DNA from: a virus | IMG/VR virus record: IMGVR_UViG_3300027631_000002 | Coordinates: 115,627-179,626 of that record | Reading direction: 5' to 3' (one strand) | Length of the DNA: 64,000 nt | Part shown: piece after piece, positions 42,312 to 49,400 of the stretch | How the letters are laid out: each line of letters opens with the position of its first letter | How positions within the stretch are numbered: the stretch's first letter is position 1 | Program-made: the position numbers and the translations under genes | The notes under the pieces: generated by a model | What the model was told of the DNA's origin: nothing | Database searches by the model: none | Seen by the model: the letters and a program-made list of their open reading frames with translations, nothing else

Positions 42312-43094
42312 ATGGCAGGAAAAGTAAAGTTAAAAGTAGTACCAAGTATGTTTAGTGACTTCATCGAGAAGTTAAATACCGTAGCATCCATTGATGACAC
42401 CGTTAAATTAAAGATAGATAATGAAAATATTCTAATGTATGCAATGTTAGGTGGTGGTAATGTTATTTTGGCATTTAAAAACTTCTTACTACCTACAAAA
42501 GAATACTTTGATAATGATATGGAAGATTTTTCATTAGACATTATCATACCATCTGCTAAAAAGTTCGTAAAAAACTTAGCATTCATAAAAGATATGGACA
42601 AAATAGGATTTGATGTTTCTTATAAAGAGTCACCAGATGATGATTCATTATATATTGCAAGAGGACTTCAAATATCTTCTGGTAAATTTAAAGTAAATTG
42701 GTTAGGTGGTGAAGGTGGAACAATAAGAGATATTGGTAAAGCAGCATTAGCTCAACGATTAGATGTTAGAAATAAAAAATGGACTTTTAATATTCCTAAT
42801 AGTGATTTCTTAGACATTAAAAAGTTATCTGGTATAAATGGTGAAAGAATTATAAATATGGATGTTGTTAAAGGAATTGTTACTTTATCAGAGAAATCTT
42901 CTTGGGAATTAGAAGTTGATAATCTAAACGATGATAGAGTTGCCAGTTTAATTTTAAATAAAAGATTTTTAAGTTGTATAAATGATAAGATGGAATCAAT
43001 AGAATTTATTATCTTTGATAACTTTATGTTGATAAAAGATGAAAACTCAAATTTAATGTTGAGCTTTGAACAAGACTTTAGTGACGATGAGTAG
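42312..43094 (+). CDS. 45: Probable sliding clamp gp45-like
   Basis: The 260-residue protein has the layout of a T4-type clamp: a first domain with KLKIDNENILMYAMLGGGNV, a central helix (IPSAKKFVKNLAFIKDM), and a second domain with WTFNIPNSDFLDIKKLSG. It ends FIIFDNFMLIKDENSNLMLSF, a typical last strand pair before an acidic tail. Size is near T4 gp45 (228). The match is by layout rather than exact motifs. Position two genes before the polymerase fragment supports a replication role. The next small gene overlaps its stop by 8 nt. Confidence 0.6.
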   Translation: MAGKVKLKVVPSMFSDFIEKLNTVASIDDTVKLKIDNENILMYAMLGGGNVILAFKNFLLPTKEYFDNDMEDFSLDIIIPSAKKFVKNLAFIKDMDKIGFDVSYKESPDDDSLYIARGLQISSGKFKVNWLGGEGGTIRDIGKAALAQRLDVRNKKWTFNIPNSDFLDIKKLSGINGERIINMDVVKGIVTLSEKSSWELEVDNLNDDRVASLILNKRFLSCINDKMESIEFIIFDNFMLIKDENSNLMLSFEQDFSDDE

Positions 43095-43275
43095 TAAAAT
43101 GACCTGGAATTGGAATATAATTGGTAATGATCAAAGATTAGTATTCAAAATACCACTAGAATCATTGAAGTCAAAAAATAGATGGTGGGAAATCTGGAAA
43201 AAGAATTCTTACAATTTTAAAAACAAATATATAAACAGACAAATAAAAATAATAAAAATATTCAACATTGAATAA
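43087..43275 (+). CDS. Small basic protein between clamp and IF-3 genes
   Basis: The ATG within the end of the clamp gene gives 62 residues, MSSKMTWNWNIIGNDQRLVF and a Trp/Lys-rich tail. The 8-nt overlaps at both ends (clamp stop, IF-3 start) suggest a coupled array. No family recognised; it could partly be an artefact of A-rich sequence, but the overlap pattern favours a gene. Confidence 0.45.
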   Translation: MSSKMTWNWNIIGNDQRLVFKIPLESLKSKNRWWEIWKKNSYNFKNKYINRQIKIIKIFNIE

Positions 43276-43801
43276 AAAACAACTAAATTCTAAAAGAAAA
43301 CACAAAATAAATGATGATATTAAGTCATTTGAAGTTAGACTAATCGTTACAGGTGCCGCACCAGAAGTGATGAAGACTAAAGATGCACTTCGTTTAGCAG
43401 ATTCAGAAGGAAAAGATCTTATTTTAATCAATGAGAATCAAGATCCACCTATTGCTAAAATCGAAGATTACGGTAAATTTCTTTATAACATCGAAAAGAT
43501 GTTAAAAGAACAAAAGAAAAATGCCATAAAATCAGAATTAAAAGAAATAAAACTCTCTTGTGAGATTTCAGACCATGACTTAGAAATTAAAGCTAAGAAA
43601 GGTAAAGAGTTTTTATTAGATAATGATAAGGTAAAATGTGTTATTCAATTAAAAGGAAGACAAAAAGGTAATCCAGATAGAGGACAACTAGTAATGCTAA
43701 AATTTGCCACAATGTTGGACGAGTTTGGATCTGCCGAAAATATACCAAAACTTGAGTCTAGTAAATGGCTTATGATATTAAAACCAAAAAAGAAGAACTA
43801 A
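43268..43801 (+). CDS. infC: Translation initiation factor IF-3
   Basis: The 177-residue protein is a full-length IF-3. The N-domain shows KINDDIKSFEVRLI, ALRLADSEGKDLILIN and the signature IEDYGKFLYNIEKM. The C-domain shows LKEIKLSCEISDHDLEIKAK, VIQLKGRQKG and LMILKPKKK. IF-3 binds the small ribosomal subunit and controls start-codon and initiator-tRNA selection. No ATG occurs in frame before the conserved N-domain. The start must be TTG at 43268 or another rare codon, reminiscent of the AUU start that autoregulates bacterial infC. Viral IF-3 genes are uncommon. A terminator overlaps its stop. Confidence 0.93.
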   Translation: MNKKQLNSKRKHKINDDIKSFEVRLIVTGAAPEVMKTKDALRLADSEGKDLILINENQDPPIAKIEDYGKFLYNIEKMLKEQKKNAIKSELKEIKLSCEISDHDLEIKAKKGKEFLLDNDKVKCVIQLKGRQKGNPDRGQLVMLKFATMLDEFGSAENIPKLESSKWLMILKPKKKN

Positions 43802-43816
43802 TGTTCTTCTTTTTTA
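43786..43816 (+). terminator. Rho-independent terminator after infC
   Basis: Stem AGAAGAAC/GTTCTTCT with TAAT loop, overlapping the stop codon, then T run. Confidence 0.85.
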
Positions 43817-43834
43817 TTTAAAAACTTTTCTATC

Positions 43835-43984
43835 ATGAATCATATAATATTTATGACAAAGGATGAAAAAAGACAAAGAATAGAACAGCTGAAAATACAA
43901 GCAGTTCAGTTAAAGAAAGATGTTGAGTATTACAATGCAATGCAGACAGCTCTAAAATTGGTATTAAATGGTAGCTATGTCTAA
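43835..43984 (+). CDS. 43: DNA polymerase B fragment ending at motif B
   Basis: The 49-residue frame MNHIIFMTKDEKRQRIEQLK then YYNAMQTALKLVLNGSYV-stop is the fingers-to-palm part of a family B polymerase. ALKLVLNGSYx corresponds to T4 RKILINSLYG (motif B). The TAA lies in phase with the downstream polymerase frame, so one in-frame stop and a hairpin insert separate the two. The exonuclease and N-terminal domains are not upstream (IF-3 and a terminator are), so the polymerase is also split before the fingers and its N-terminal gene must lie outside this window. Confidence 0.75.
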   Translation: MNHIIFMTKDEKRQRIEQLKIQAVQLKKDVEYYNAMQTALKLVLNGSYV

Positions 43985-44018
43985 CCCCCACTACGTTATG
44001 TGGTGGGGGTTAGACATA
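43976..44018. repeat. Perfect 16-bp inverted repeat inside the polymerase gene
   Basis: TATGTCTAACCCCCAC (43976-43991) and its exact complement (44003-44018) flank an 11-nt loop. The hairpin contains the in-frame TAA at 43982-43984. The G/C run is strikingly unlike the AT-rich surroundings. Removing 43979-44026 (48 nt, 16 codons) would restore LNGSY-GAFATAYF without a shift. It is too short for an intron or intein. It may be a bypass element, a mobile hairpin, or mark a true gene split. Confidence 0.85.
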
Positions 44019-45313
44019 AAAAAAACGGAGCATTTGCAACTGCCTACTTCATATTATATAATAATCACGTAGCAGGTACAATAACGGCACAAGGTCGTGA
44101 TTTAACAAAAACAATGGATAGAGTAAATGAAGATTATTGGTATAACCAATGGCATCTTGATTTTGATGTACATGATAAAGTAGGAATTAAAAATGTTACT
44201 CAAATTGATAAAAGTGAGCATGTGAGTATTTATGCAGATACTGACTCATTATTTGTATCATTTAAACCGGCAATCGATCATTGTGATTGGAATAATCTAG
44301 TTTTAAGTGAGATTGATTCTATAGATAAAAAGTTTATTGTTCTTTCAAAAGCAAAAGTAAAACATAATAATCCGAATTGTGTTGCAGTTGTTCATTCAGT
44401 AGATGAGTTAAAAGATACTATCTGTAATGGTTATGACTTATTAGTATTTGATGGACATTTCATTAAAGATAGAAATCTTAATGGTATGATAAATGATGGT
44501 GTATTTACATCAGAAATAAAATGGAATTGGACTAGTGAATTAGAACTAATTCAAGGTTTAGATCATTTCAGATATGGTGGATATTTCAAACAATGTTTAG
44601 AAGATTATGCTGCTTCATTTGGAGTAGAGAATAAAGAAGACTTTGAGTTAGAGAAAATCTCTGAATCTATTATCAATATAGCCAAAAAGAAATATATTCA
44701 ACATATTGTACATGAGGATGGTATCAACTTTGATCCTATGACTTATATATTCCCTAAAGGAGTTGAACTTGTACGTTCATCCACACCTTTATTTGCAAGA
44801 GATAAGATTGTAGATATTGTAAGATACTTATTTTCTAATCCAGATACATTCAACATTAAAGAATTATTGAAATTAGTTAAGAATTTAAGAAAAGAATTTG
44901 AATTAGCAGATATTGATGATATTGCAATGCAGTCTTCTTGTTCTAACTATGATGCTAAGATTATTGATGATAAGAGTTTGCCTTTAAGATATGTAAATGG
45001 TTCACATTTTGCAGTCAAAGCGGCGGCTTATCATAATTACTTATTAAATTTGGATAGAGTAGCACAACAGAAATATGAATTTATTAAATCGGGTACAAAG
45101 ATTAAGTATTATGTTTGTAAGGATAAAACTGTGAATGATCAGTTTGCTTATATGAGAGGTTCATACCCTCATGAGTTCGCTCCACAGATAGATTATGACG
45201 AACAGTTCGCGAAAGCTATACTTTCCCCGATCAATTCAATTATCGAACCATTAGGTTTACCTGAAATAACTAAACGATTGTCGGTAATAATGGACATATT
45301 CAATGGCTTCTAA
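44000..45313 (+). CDS. 43: DNA polymerase B C-terminal part (palm/thumb)
   Basis: The frame is open after the TAA; GTG codons in the hairpin loop (44000 and 44003) are the first possible starts, giving 437 residues. After the insert come GAFATAYFILYNNHVAGTI (T4 FRYYDLRNATAITTFGQ region) and ISIYADTDSLFVSF, the catalytic D-T-D-S motif C. YIFPKGVELVRSSTPLFARD follows, resembling the KxxGxexxrsxtp motif, and the end is LSVIMDIFNGF, like the clamp-binding tail LDFLFG of T4. Palm and thumb appear complete, so an active enzyme needs the separate N-terminal part and either bypass, readthrough or assembly of fragments. Confidence 0.85.
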   Translation: MVGVRHKKNGAFATAYFILYNNHVAGTITAQGRDLTKTMDRVNEDYWYNQWHLDFDVHDKVGIKNVTQIDKSEHVSIYADTDSLFVSFKPAIDHCDWNNLVLSEIDSIDKKFIVLSKAKVKHNNPNCVAVVHSVDELKDTICNGYDLLVFDGHFIKDRNLNGMINDGVFTSEIKWNWTSELELIQGLDHFRYGGYFKQCLEDYAASFGVENKEDFELEKISESIINIAKKKYIQHIVHEDGINFDPMTYIFPKGVELVRSSTPLFARDKIVDIVRYLFSNPDTFNIKELLKLVKNLRKEFELADIDDIAMQSSCSNYDAKIIDDKSLPLRYVNGSHFAVKAAAYHNYLLNLDRVAQQKYEFIKSGTKIKYYVCKDKTVNDQFAYMRGSYPHEFAPQIDYDEQFAKAILSPINSIIEPLGLPEITKRLSVIMDIFNGF

Positions 45314-45346
45314 TAAAAAATCCTCTCAATTCGAGAGGATTTTTTA
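45313..45346. terminator. Bidirectional terminator
   Basis: Stem ATCCTCTC/GAGAGGAT with AATTC loop and A/T flanks between convergent genes. Confidence 0.85.
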
Positions 45347-45655
45347 TTCTAAATCTTTCTTTAACTTTGTAGACCAGGTTGGTATATAATTGATTGGCAT
45401 ACCAAATGGAGCACCACCAGTGTCACCATTTAATAATGATTGTATTTGTTCTTCGATACCAGTTATGAATTTAATTTTTTCTTCAAAAGGCATGCTATCA
45501 TGATAATATATCCATTCAAGTAGTTCTTCCATAAATTTTATAGTAGTAGTTCCTTCTTTTGGTTGTTCAGTAGGTTGAAACTCTCCATTAGGACCTACAA
45601 ATCTTTTATTGTCTTCACTTTCATTAAATTTATTAAATGTATCAATTCTTTTCAT
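45344..45655 (-). CDS. Tagged small protein, 103 residues
   Basis: The protein starts MKRIDTFNKFNESEDN, tag with F-N-E/S. A Pro/Gly-containing linker, a helix (TIKFMEELLEWIYYHDSMPF) and a Gly/Pro/Ile-rich segment (GGAPFGMPINYIPTW) follow. No family recognised. It follows the nuclease-like tagged gene after 5 nt. Confidence 0.65.
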   Translation of the reverse strand: MKRIDTFNKFNESEDNKRFVGPNGEFQPTEQPKEGTTTIKFMEELLEWIYYHDSMPFEEKIKFITGIEEQIQSLLNGDTGGAPFGMPINYIPTWSTKLKKDLE

Positions 45656-45660
45656 ATACT

Positions 45661-46389
45661 TTATGTTTTTGCTACTACCTTATCTTCTTGAAATGTGAAG
45701 AAATTTCCTTCTATTACAACATCTTTACCTCTTACAATAATAAATGATTGTCCTTTATAAACGATTAGGTAGTCTGTATTCAACGATAATGATCCTTGTG
45801 AGTGAACTTTCACTTTTCTTGTTGATTCGCTAATAACTGCTTTATCATAAGGTTTAACTTGAATAGTTACTTCTTTACCTAAGTAAATAAATTTCCCATC
45901 GATTCCAGAAATATCTTCTTCAACTGTTGGCGGAATAAAGTTTACTGATATTCCTTTCTTTTCTTGTAATGATTGTTTAAAAAATCTTAAAGAATCTTGT
46001 TCTCCTACATTTCCTCTTCTAGAAGTATTTATTAAAACTGGTAAAGTAATACGTTTAAAGTATCTACCTTTCCAGTGATATATCTCTTTCATATTATTAG
46101 TCATATAGTGATAGAATGCGGCTTCTGTTCTAATAGAGTTTTCTCTAATTATTGATTTGAATACCGTATAGTTATTTACCATTTTACTGATATATTCGCT
46201 ACTTATAATCTGACCTTCTATGTTTAAATCTTGATTCACTCCATATTTAAAACCAAATGGCTCATATACCTCTTGGATATATTCCTTGATTTTACCATTT
46301 AACCAATCTATTGAGTTAAATTCACCATATTTCTTGGTCATTACGTTTCCTAATTTTAAGGAACTTTCATTTAATTTGATCCATTTCAT
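45661..46389 (-). CDS. Tagged PD-(D/E)XK nuclease-like protein
   Basis: The 242-residue protein begins MKWIKLNESSLKLGN, tag with L-N-E/S. Near residue 140 it has GNVGEQDSLRFFKQSL, then PTVEEDISGIDGKFIYLGKEVTIQVKPYDK. The E...D-x13-Q-x-K pattern is that of PD-(D/E)XK nucleases with a Q-x-K variant, as in several restriction enzymes. The N-terminal half is helical and aromatic. A virion-carried nuclease could attack host DNA on entry; that is inference from tag plus fold. A late-type motif lies 4 nt before the ATG. Confidence 0.68.
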   Translation of the reverse strand: MKWIKLNESSLKLGNVMTKKYGEFNSIDWLNGKIKEYIQEVYEPFGFKYGVNQDLNIEGQIISSEYISKMVNNYTVFKSIIRENSIRTEAAFYHYMTNNMKEIYHWKGRYFKRITLPVLINTSRRGNVGEQDSLRFFKQSLQEKKGISVNFIPPTVEEDISGIDGKFIYLGKEVTIQVKPYDKAVISESTRKVKVHSQGSLSLNTDYLIVYKGQSFIIVRGKDVVIEGNFFTFQEDKVVAKT

Positions 46390-46393
46390 AATG

Positions 46394-46403
46394 TATATAT
46401 AAA
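46394..46403 (-). promoter_or_regulatory. Late-promoter-like TTTATATATA, 4 nt before ATG
   Basis: The minus-strand motif is followed by CATT and the ATG; it sits back to back with the element of the divergent gene. Confidence 0.5.
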
Positions 46404-46407
46404 AAAA

Positions 46408-46416
46408 TAATATATA
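46408..46416 (+). promoter_or_regulatory. Late-promoter-like TAATATATA, 4 nt before ATG
   Basis: Followed by AATT and the ATG of the 68-residue gene; short-spacing class. Confidence 0.5.
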
Positions 46417-46420
46417 AATT

Positions 46421-46627
46421 ATGAAAGAAGATGAAATATATCCATATTATCTAAAACATTTAGATAACAGACTTACGGAAGGTAAATTAAGTAGAGGTTC
46501 TTTTTCTCTTTTACGAATTAGCGAAAGTGCTTTTAATGATTTTAAATATAGATTTGAAAATGATAAAGAATTTTCCCTTCAATTTAAGCGAGATAAGAGG
46601 ATTGATGATCTTTTTAATGATATATAA
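46421..46627 (+). CDS. Hypothetical protein, 68 residues
   Basis: The protein MKEDEIYPYYLKHLDNRLTE... is charged and helical, with SRGSFSLLRISESAFNDFKY in the centre. It is compatible with a small DNA-binding or regulatory protein, but no motif is convincing. Confidence 0.55.
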   Translation: MKEDEIYPYYLKHLDNRLTEGKLSRGSFSLLRISESAFNDFKYRFENDKEFSLQFKRDKRIDDLFNDI

Positions 46628-46628
46628 A

Positions 46629-46637
46629 AAATATATA
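46629..46637 (+). promoter_or_regulatory. Late-promoter-like AAATATATA, 5 nt before ATG
   Basis: Followed by GTTGT and the ATG of the next gene; short-spacing class. Confidence 0.45.
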
Positions 46638-46642
46638 GTTGT

Positions 46643-47116
46643 ATGAAAAGTATAGTAGCAGAAGAATTTTCCGGTCAAGAAAAGACTGATGAATTACTAG
46701 ATAAAATATCTAAGTATGGTATAATATCTTTGACTATACATGAAAAAGACTTTTTAGACGCAGTTTCTTTAGGTGATGAAGAAGCAGTTAAAACTAAGAT
46801 GAGGATTTTAAGTACTGATACTATTTTTGAGGATGATTACTTTAAATTTGAATTAGATGATATAAAGTATGAAGAAGATGGTATTGAATATATTGGTACT
46901 TTATATGTACCAGATTTAGAGAAATCGCATAAAACAATAGAGGGAAACTTAAAAGGTAAAATAATACTTTATAATACCGGTGCTTATTCACTTGATTTTT
47001 TAAAAGTTGTAAATGATAAGGGTAAAGTAGTGGAATATGATGTTTTTGAGTTTTGTGGTGGATTAGAATATGAATTAGATAGCTTTATAGACTATGTGGT
47101 TCAAGAATTAGAGTAA
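46643..47116 (+). CDS. Hypothetical protein with SLTxxEK motif, 157 residues
   Basis: Near the N-terminus the protein has LLDKISKYGIISLTIHEKDF, matching the C-terminal motif of the tagged gene at 27816-28517 and of many Bacteroidetes proteins. An acidic beta-rich domain follows. Function is unknown; the motif is the best clue to host lineage. Confidence 0.6.
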   Translation: MKSIVAEEFSGQEKTDELLDKISKYGIISLTIHEKDFLDAVSLGDEEAVKTKMRILSTDTIFEDDYFKFELDDIKYEEDGIEYIGTLYVPDLEKSHKTIEGNLKGKIILYNTGAYSLDFLKVVNDKGKVVEYDVFEFCGGLEYELDSFIDYVVQELE

Positions 47117-47133
47117 AAACAGGTATTTTAAAT

Positions 47134-47143
47134 TTAATATATA
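47134..47143 (+). promoter_or_regulatory. Late-promoter-like TTAATATATA, 21 nt before ATG
   Basis: The motif precedes the tagged Pro-rich gene; longer spacing class. Confidence 0.5.
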
Positions 47144-47164
47144 ATAAAAAAATAATTATTTGAT

Positions 47165-47707
47165 ATGATTAAAAAGTATAATCAATTCGTAGATGACAAA
47201 ATAAATGAAGAGTTTACTGCTGGACCTGAACAAGCTCCTGCACCTACAAGAAGAGAAACGGAAACTCCATCTAGACCAGATACAGATAGACCTACTGCTC
47301 CTAGACCAACTAGACCAGGTGTTATCCCAGATGATGTTCCAAGTGAACAAGATAATCCATTGGCTAAAAATAATCCATTTGAACAAGAGTTTGAAGGTGG
47401 TGAAGAAGAAGAACAAGAAGATGTTTATTCTAGTAGATTAAAAGAATTGGCACAAGCATTAGGATTAGAATCGGATGCAGTTCAAAACAACAAATTAGAA
47501 TTTGATGGAAAAGAAATTATTTTTCCTTCTGAAACTGAAAAGTTCCACGTTGATAGAAAGAAATTTGATACAGTTGATCAAGTTGTTTCTTATTTACAAG
47601 GTGGTTCTGAAAGAGTTGCTCCTAGATTAGAAGAAGAAGACAGAATTGATCCTGAATTTGAAGCTAAAAGTTATAAATTCTCAAGAAGAGAAAGAAGATT
47701 AAAATAA
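47165..47707 (+). CDS. Tagged Pro-rich/acidic protein, 180 residues
   Basis: The protein starts MIKKYNQFVDDKINEEF, tag with I-N-E shifted by a few residues. Residues 18-90 are Pro/Thr/Arg-rich and then acidic, probably disordered. Residues 90-145 look like a small folded domain (RLKELAQALGLESDAV, IIFPSETEKFHVDRKKF). No family recognised. Confidence 0.65.
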   Translation: MIKKYNQFVDDKINEEFTAGPEQAPAPTRRETETPSRPDTDRPTAPRPTRPGVIPDDVPSEQDNPLAKNNPFEQEFEGGEEEEQEDVYSSRLKELAQALGLESDAVQNNKLEFDGKEIIFPSETEKFHVDRKKFDTVDQVVSYLQGGSERVAPRLEEEDRIDPEFEAKSYKFSRRERRLK

Positions 47708-47722
47708 TATTTTAATAGATAT

Positions 47723-47751
47723 AAAAAAACCACTCATTTGAGTGGTTTTTG
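47723..47751. terminator. Bidirectional terminator
   Basis: Stem AACCACTCA/TGAGTGGTT with TT loop and A/T flanks between convergent genes. Confidence 0.85.
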
Positions 47752-47753
47752 TT

Positions 47754-48077
47754 TTACTGTTGATTTTCCTCAACCGTTGCATCTGCTGAATTACTAACGT
47801 CTGATGCTTTCTTTTCGCTTTGTATTTGGCTAACCATATAACCTGCAACAAGAAACTGAATAGAAGCCCATCCACCAAACTCAATCATAGTCATTGTATC
47901 AAACTTGCTTAATAGAAAAAATATCATTCCCCACTCTGCAATTACAAATCCAATCCCTGACTCAACCCTCTTTTTAGAAAAGTATGAGTCTTCTGTAGAA
48001 TAGATTTTCATAATCTCTGTGAAGAACCATTTGATACTTCCAAAGAATCCTAACTTCTTTTTAACTTGTTCTGCCAT
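47754..48077 (-). CDS. Small membrane protein with two transmembrane segments
   Basis: The 107-residue protein has a basic N-terminus (MAEQVKKKLGFFGSIKW). Two hydrophobic segments lie at about 43-58 (GFVIAEWGMIFFLLS) and 64-84 (MIEFGGWASIQFLVAGYMV), followed by a polar Ser/Asp/Glu tail. Such a layout fits a class II holin, but no lysis cassette is visible beside it. Confidence 0.6.
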   Translation of the reverse strand: MAEQVKKKLGFFGSIKWFFTEIMKIYSTEDSYFSKKRVESGIGFVIAEWGMIFFLLSKFDTMTMIEFGGWASIQFLVAGYMVSQIQSEKKASDVSNSADATVEENQQ

Positions 48078-48095
48078 AATAAGTCTTTTTTATTT

Positions 48096-48105
48096 TATAT
48101 ATTAA
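48096..48105 (-). promoter_or_regulatory. Late-promoter-like TTAATATATA, 18 nt before ATG
   Basis: Minus-strand motif upstream of the membrane-protein gene. Confidence 0.45.
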
Positions 48106-48137
48106 AACAAAAAACACAAAAAAATAAATAAAATATC

Positions 48138-49334
48138 TTATAATTTTTTAAATTCTTCAAATTTTTTATTATAATCAACTTCTTCTTTATTATTTCTTCT
48201 ACGTTTGAATTTAGGAATCCATTTTACATCCAATGCATCTTTACTGAAAAATAAAGGTAGTTTCAACTTTTTAAAAGCATCCGGTGTTAGTTGACATAAT
48301 TTATTTATATCTTTTACCTTACTTATTCTATGTAATAAACTAAATGGATCATTAGAGTTCTTTTGGTCAACAATACTTTCAAACAGTTTATTCCATAAAA
48401 ATACTGTATATCCTTCTTTTAACTTTTCTTCTGATTTCTTAAATCCAGCCTCATCATTATCAAAAAAATATTGTAAATCAAATCCACTATTTTCTAAAAA
48501 TCTAAAGTCTGTATTTACACCAACTAACCCAATTGAGTTAGGATAGAATAGTGAATCTAAATAACCTTCAAATACTGTAATCATTCTATCAAAATCAACA
48601 TTAAGTATATTAAAGTAATAAGATAACTTGTTATAAATAACCAACTCATTTATATCAATATGTTTAGGTTCTTCTTTTGCCAAATTTACCCATTCTAATA
48701 TATTCTCAAAGTTATAGATTTTAAACATTCTTTTTCTACCTTCTTTAAGATTACGAACTTGCATTCCTAATAACTTAGTATCTCTACGATTAAGCATTAT
48801 TATAATCCATTCCGATTCATCTTCATTTTTCCAATACTTTGCTTGGTAAATATTTTTATGTTTATCTGGTTCTATACCACGACCTATTAGGTACTTGTAT
48901 ATACCGCCATTGACTTGAATAGGTTTAAAGTCAGAAAATGGAGTAAGATTTAGTTCGATAGATTTTTCTAAGTCACTTAAATCAATTAAGTTATCAAATT
49001 TTGCATCAGTAAATTCACTTTGGTAATCATTATAAGTCATAATTGAATCTAAGTGTTCAATCATCTCTAATTTCTTATCTGGATCAATTTGTTCATTGAA
49101 ATGTTTACACATTCTATCGAATGTAGTTTTCTTATCACAATTGAAACAAATAAAAACTAAACGATTAAAGTAAAGATTACCACGTTTGGCATGATTGTTT
49201 CGATGACTATCTCCGCAAAATGGACATGCAAAGTTCAAACGGTCTGAGTAATCGTTTACTCTACGCTTTTGAACATTTGCAAACTCTTTATCGAGAATTT
49301 TTTGAAGAATATTTTTAATATAGACTTTATCCAT
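48138..49334 (-). CDS. 61: DNA primase gp61-like
   Basis: The 398-residue protein has an N-terminal zinc finger (NFACPFCGDSHRNNHAKRGN, then FICFNCDKK) matching T4 gp61 RCPVCGDSKTDQNKARG. A TOPRIM region follows: MITVFEGYLDSLFYPN, LVGVNTD, and LQYFFDNDEAG with the metal-binding Asp residues. It makes RNA primers for lagging-strand synthesis with the gp41 helicase, which is not in the window. Length is close to T4 gp61 (342). Confidence 0.87.
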   Translation of the reverse strand: MDKVYIKNILQKILDKEFANVQKRRVNDYSDRLNFACPFCGDSHRNNHAKRGNLYFNRLVFICFNCDKKTTFDRMCKHFNEQIDPDKKLEMIEHLDSIMTYNDYQSEFTDAKFDNLIDLSDLEKSIELNLTPFSDFKPIQVNGGIYKYLIGRGIEPDKHKNIYQAKYWKNEDESEWIIIMLNRRDTKLLGMQVRNLKEGRKRMFKIYNFENILEWVNLAKEEPKHIDINELVIYNKLSYYFNILNVDFDRMITVFEGYLDSLFYPNSIGLVGVNTDFRFLENSGFDLQYFFDNDEAGFKKSEEKLKEGYTVFLWNKLFESIVDQKNSNDPFSLLHRISKVKDINKLCQLTPDAFKKLKLPLFFSKDALDVKWIPKFKRRRNNKEEVDYNKKFEEFKKL

Positions 49335-49369
49335 ACTGAATATATTGTAAAAGGCTTACTAAGTTTAAA

Positions 49370-49397
49370 TAAAAAATCCTCTTAAAAAAGAGGATTT
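49370..49397 (-). terminator. Terminator of the HAD-like gene
   Basis: Stem AAATCCTCTT/AAGAGGATTT with AAAA loop. Confidence 0.75.
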
Positions 49398-49400
49398 AAT

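Noticed and set aside
43982-43984. TAA as a recoded sense codon in this phage
   Set aside because: Many other genes end cleanly at TAA next to terminators or overlapping starts, so genome-wide recoding is not supported.
43979-44026. Polymerase insert as a group I intron or intein
   Set aside because: At 48 nt it is far too short and lacks intein or intron core motifs; only the hairpin is visible.
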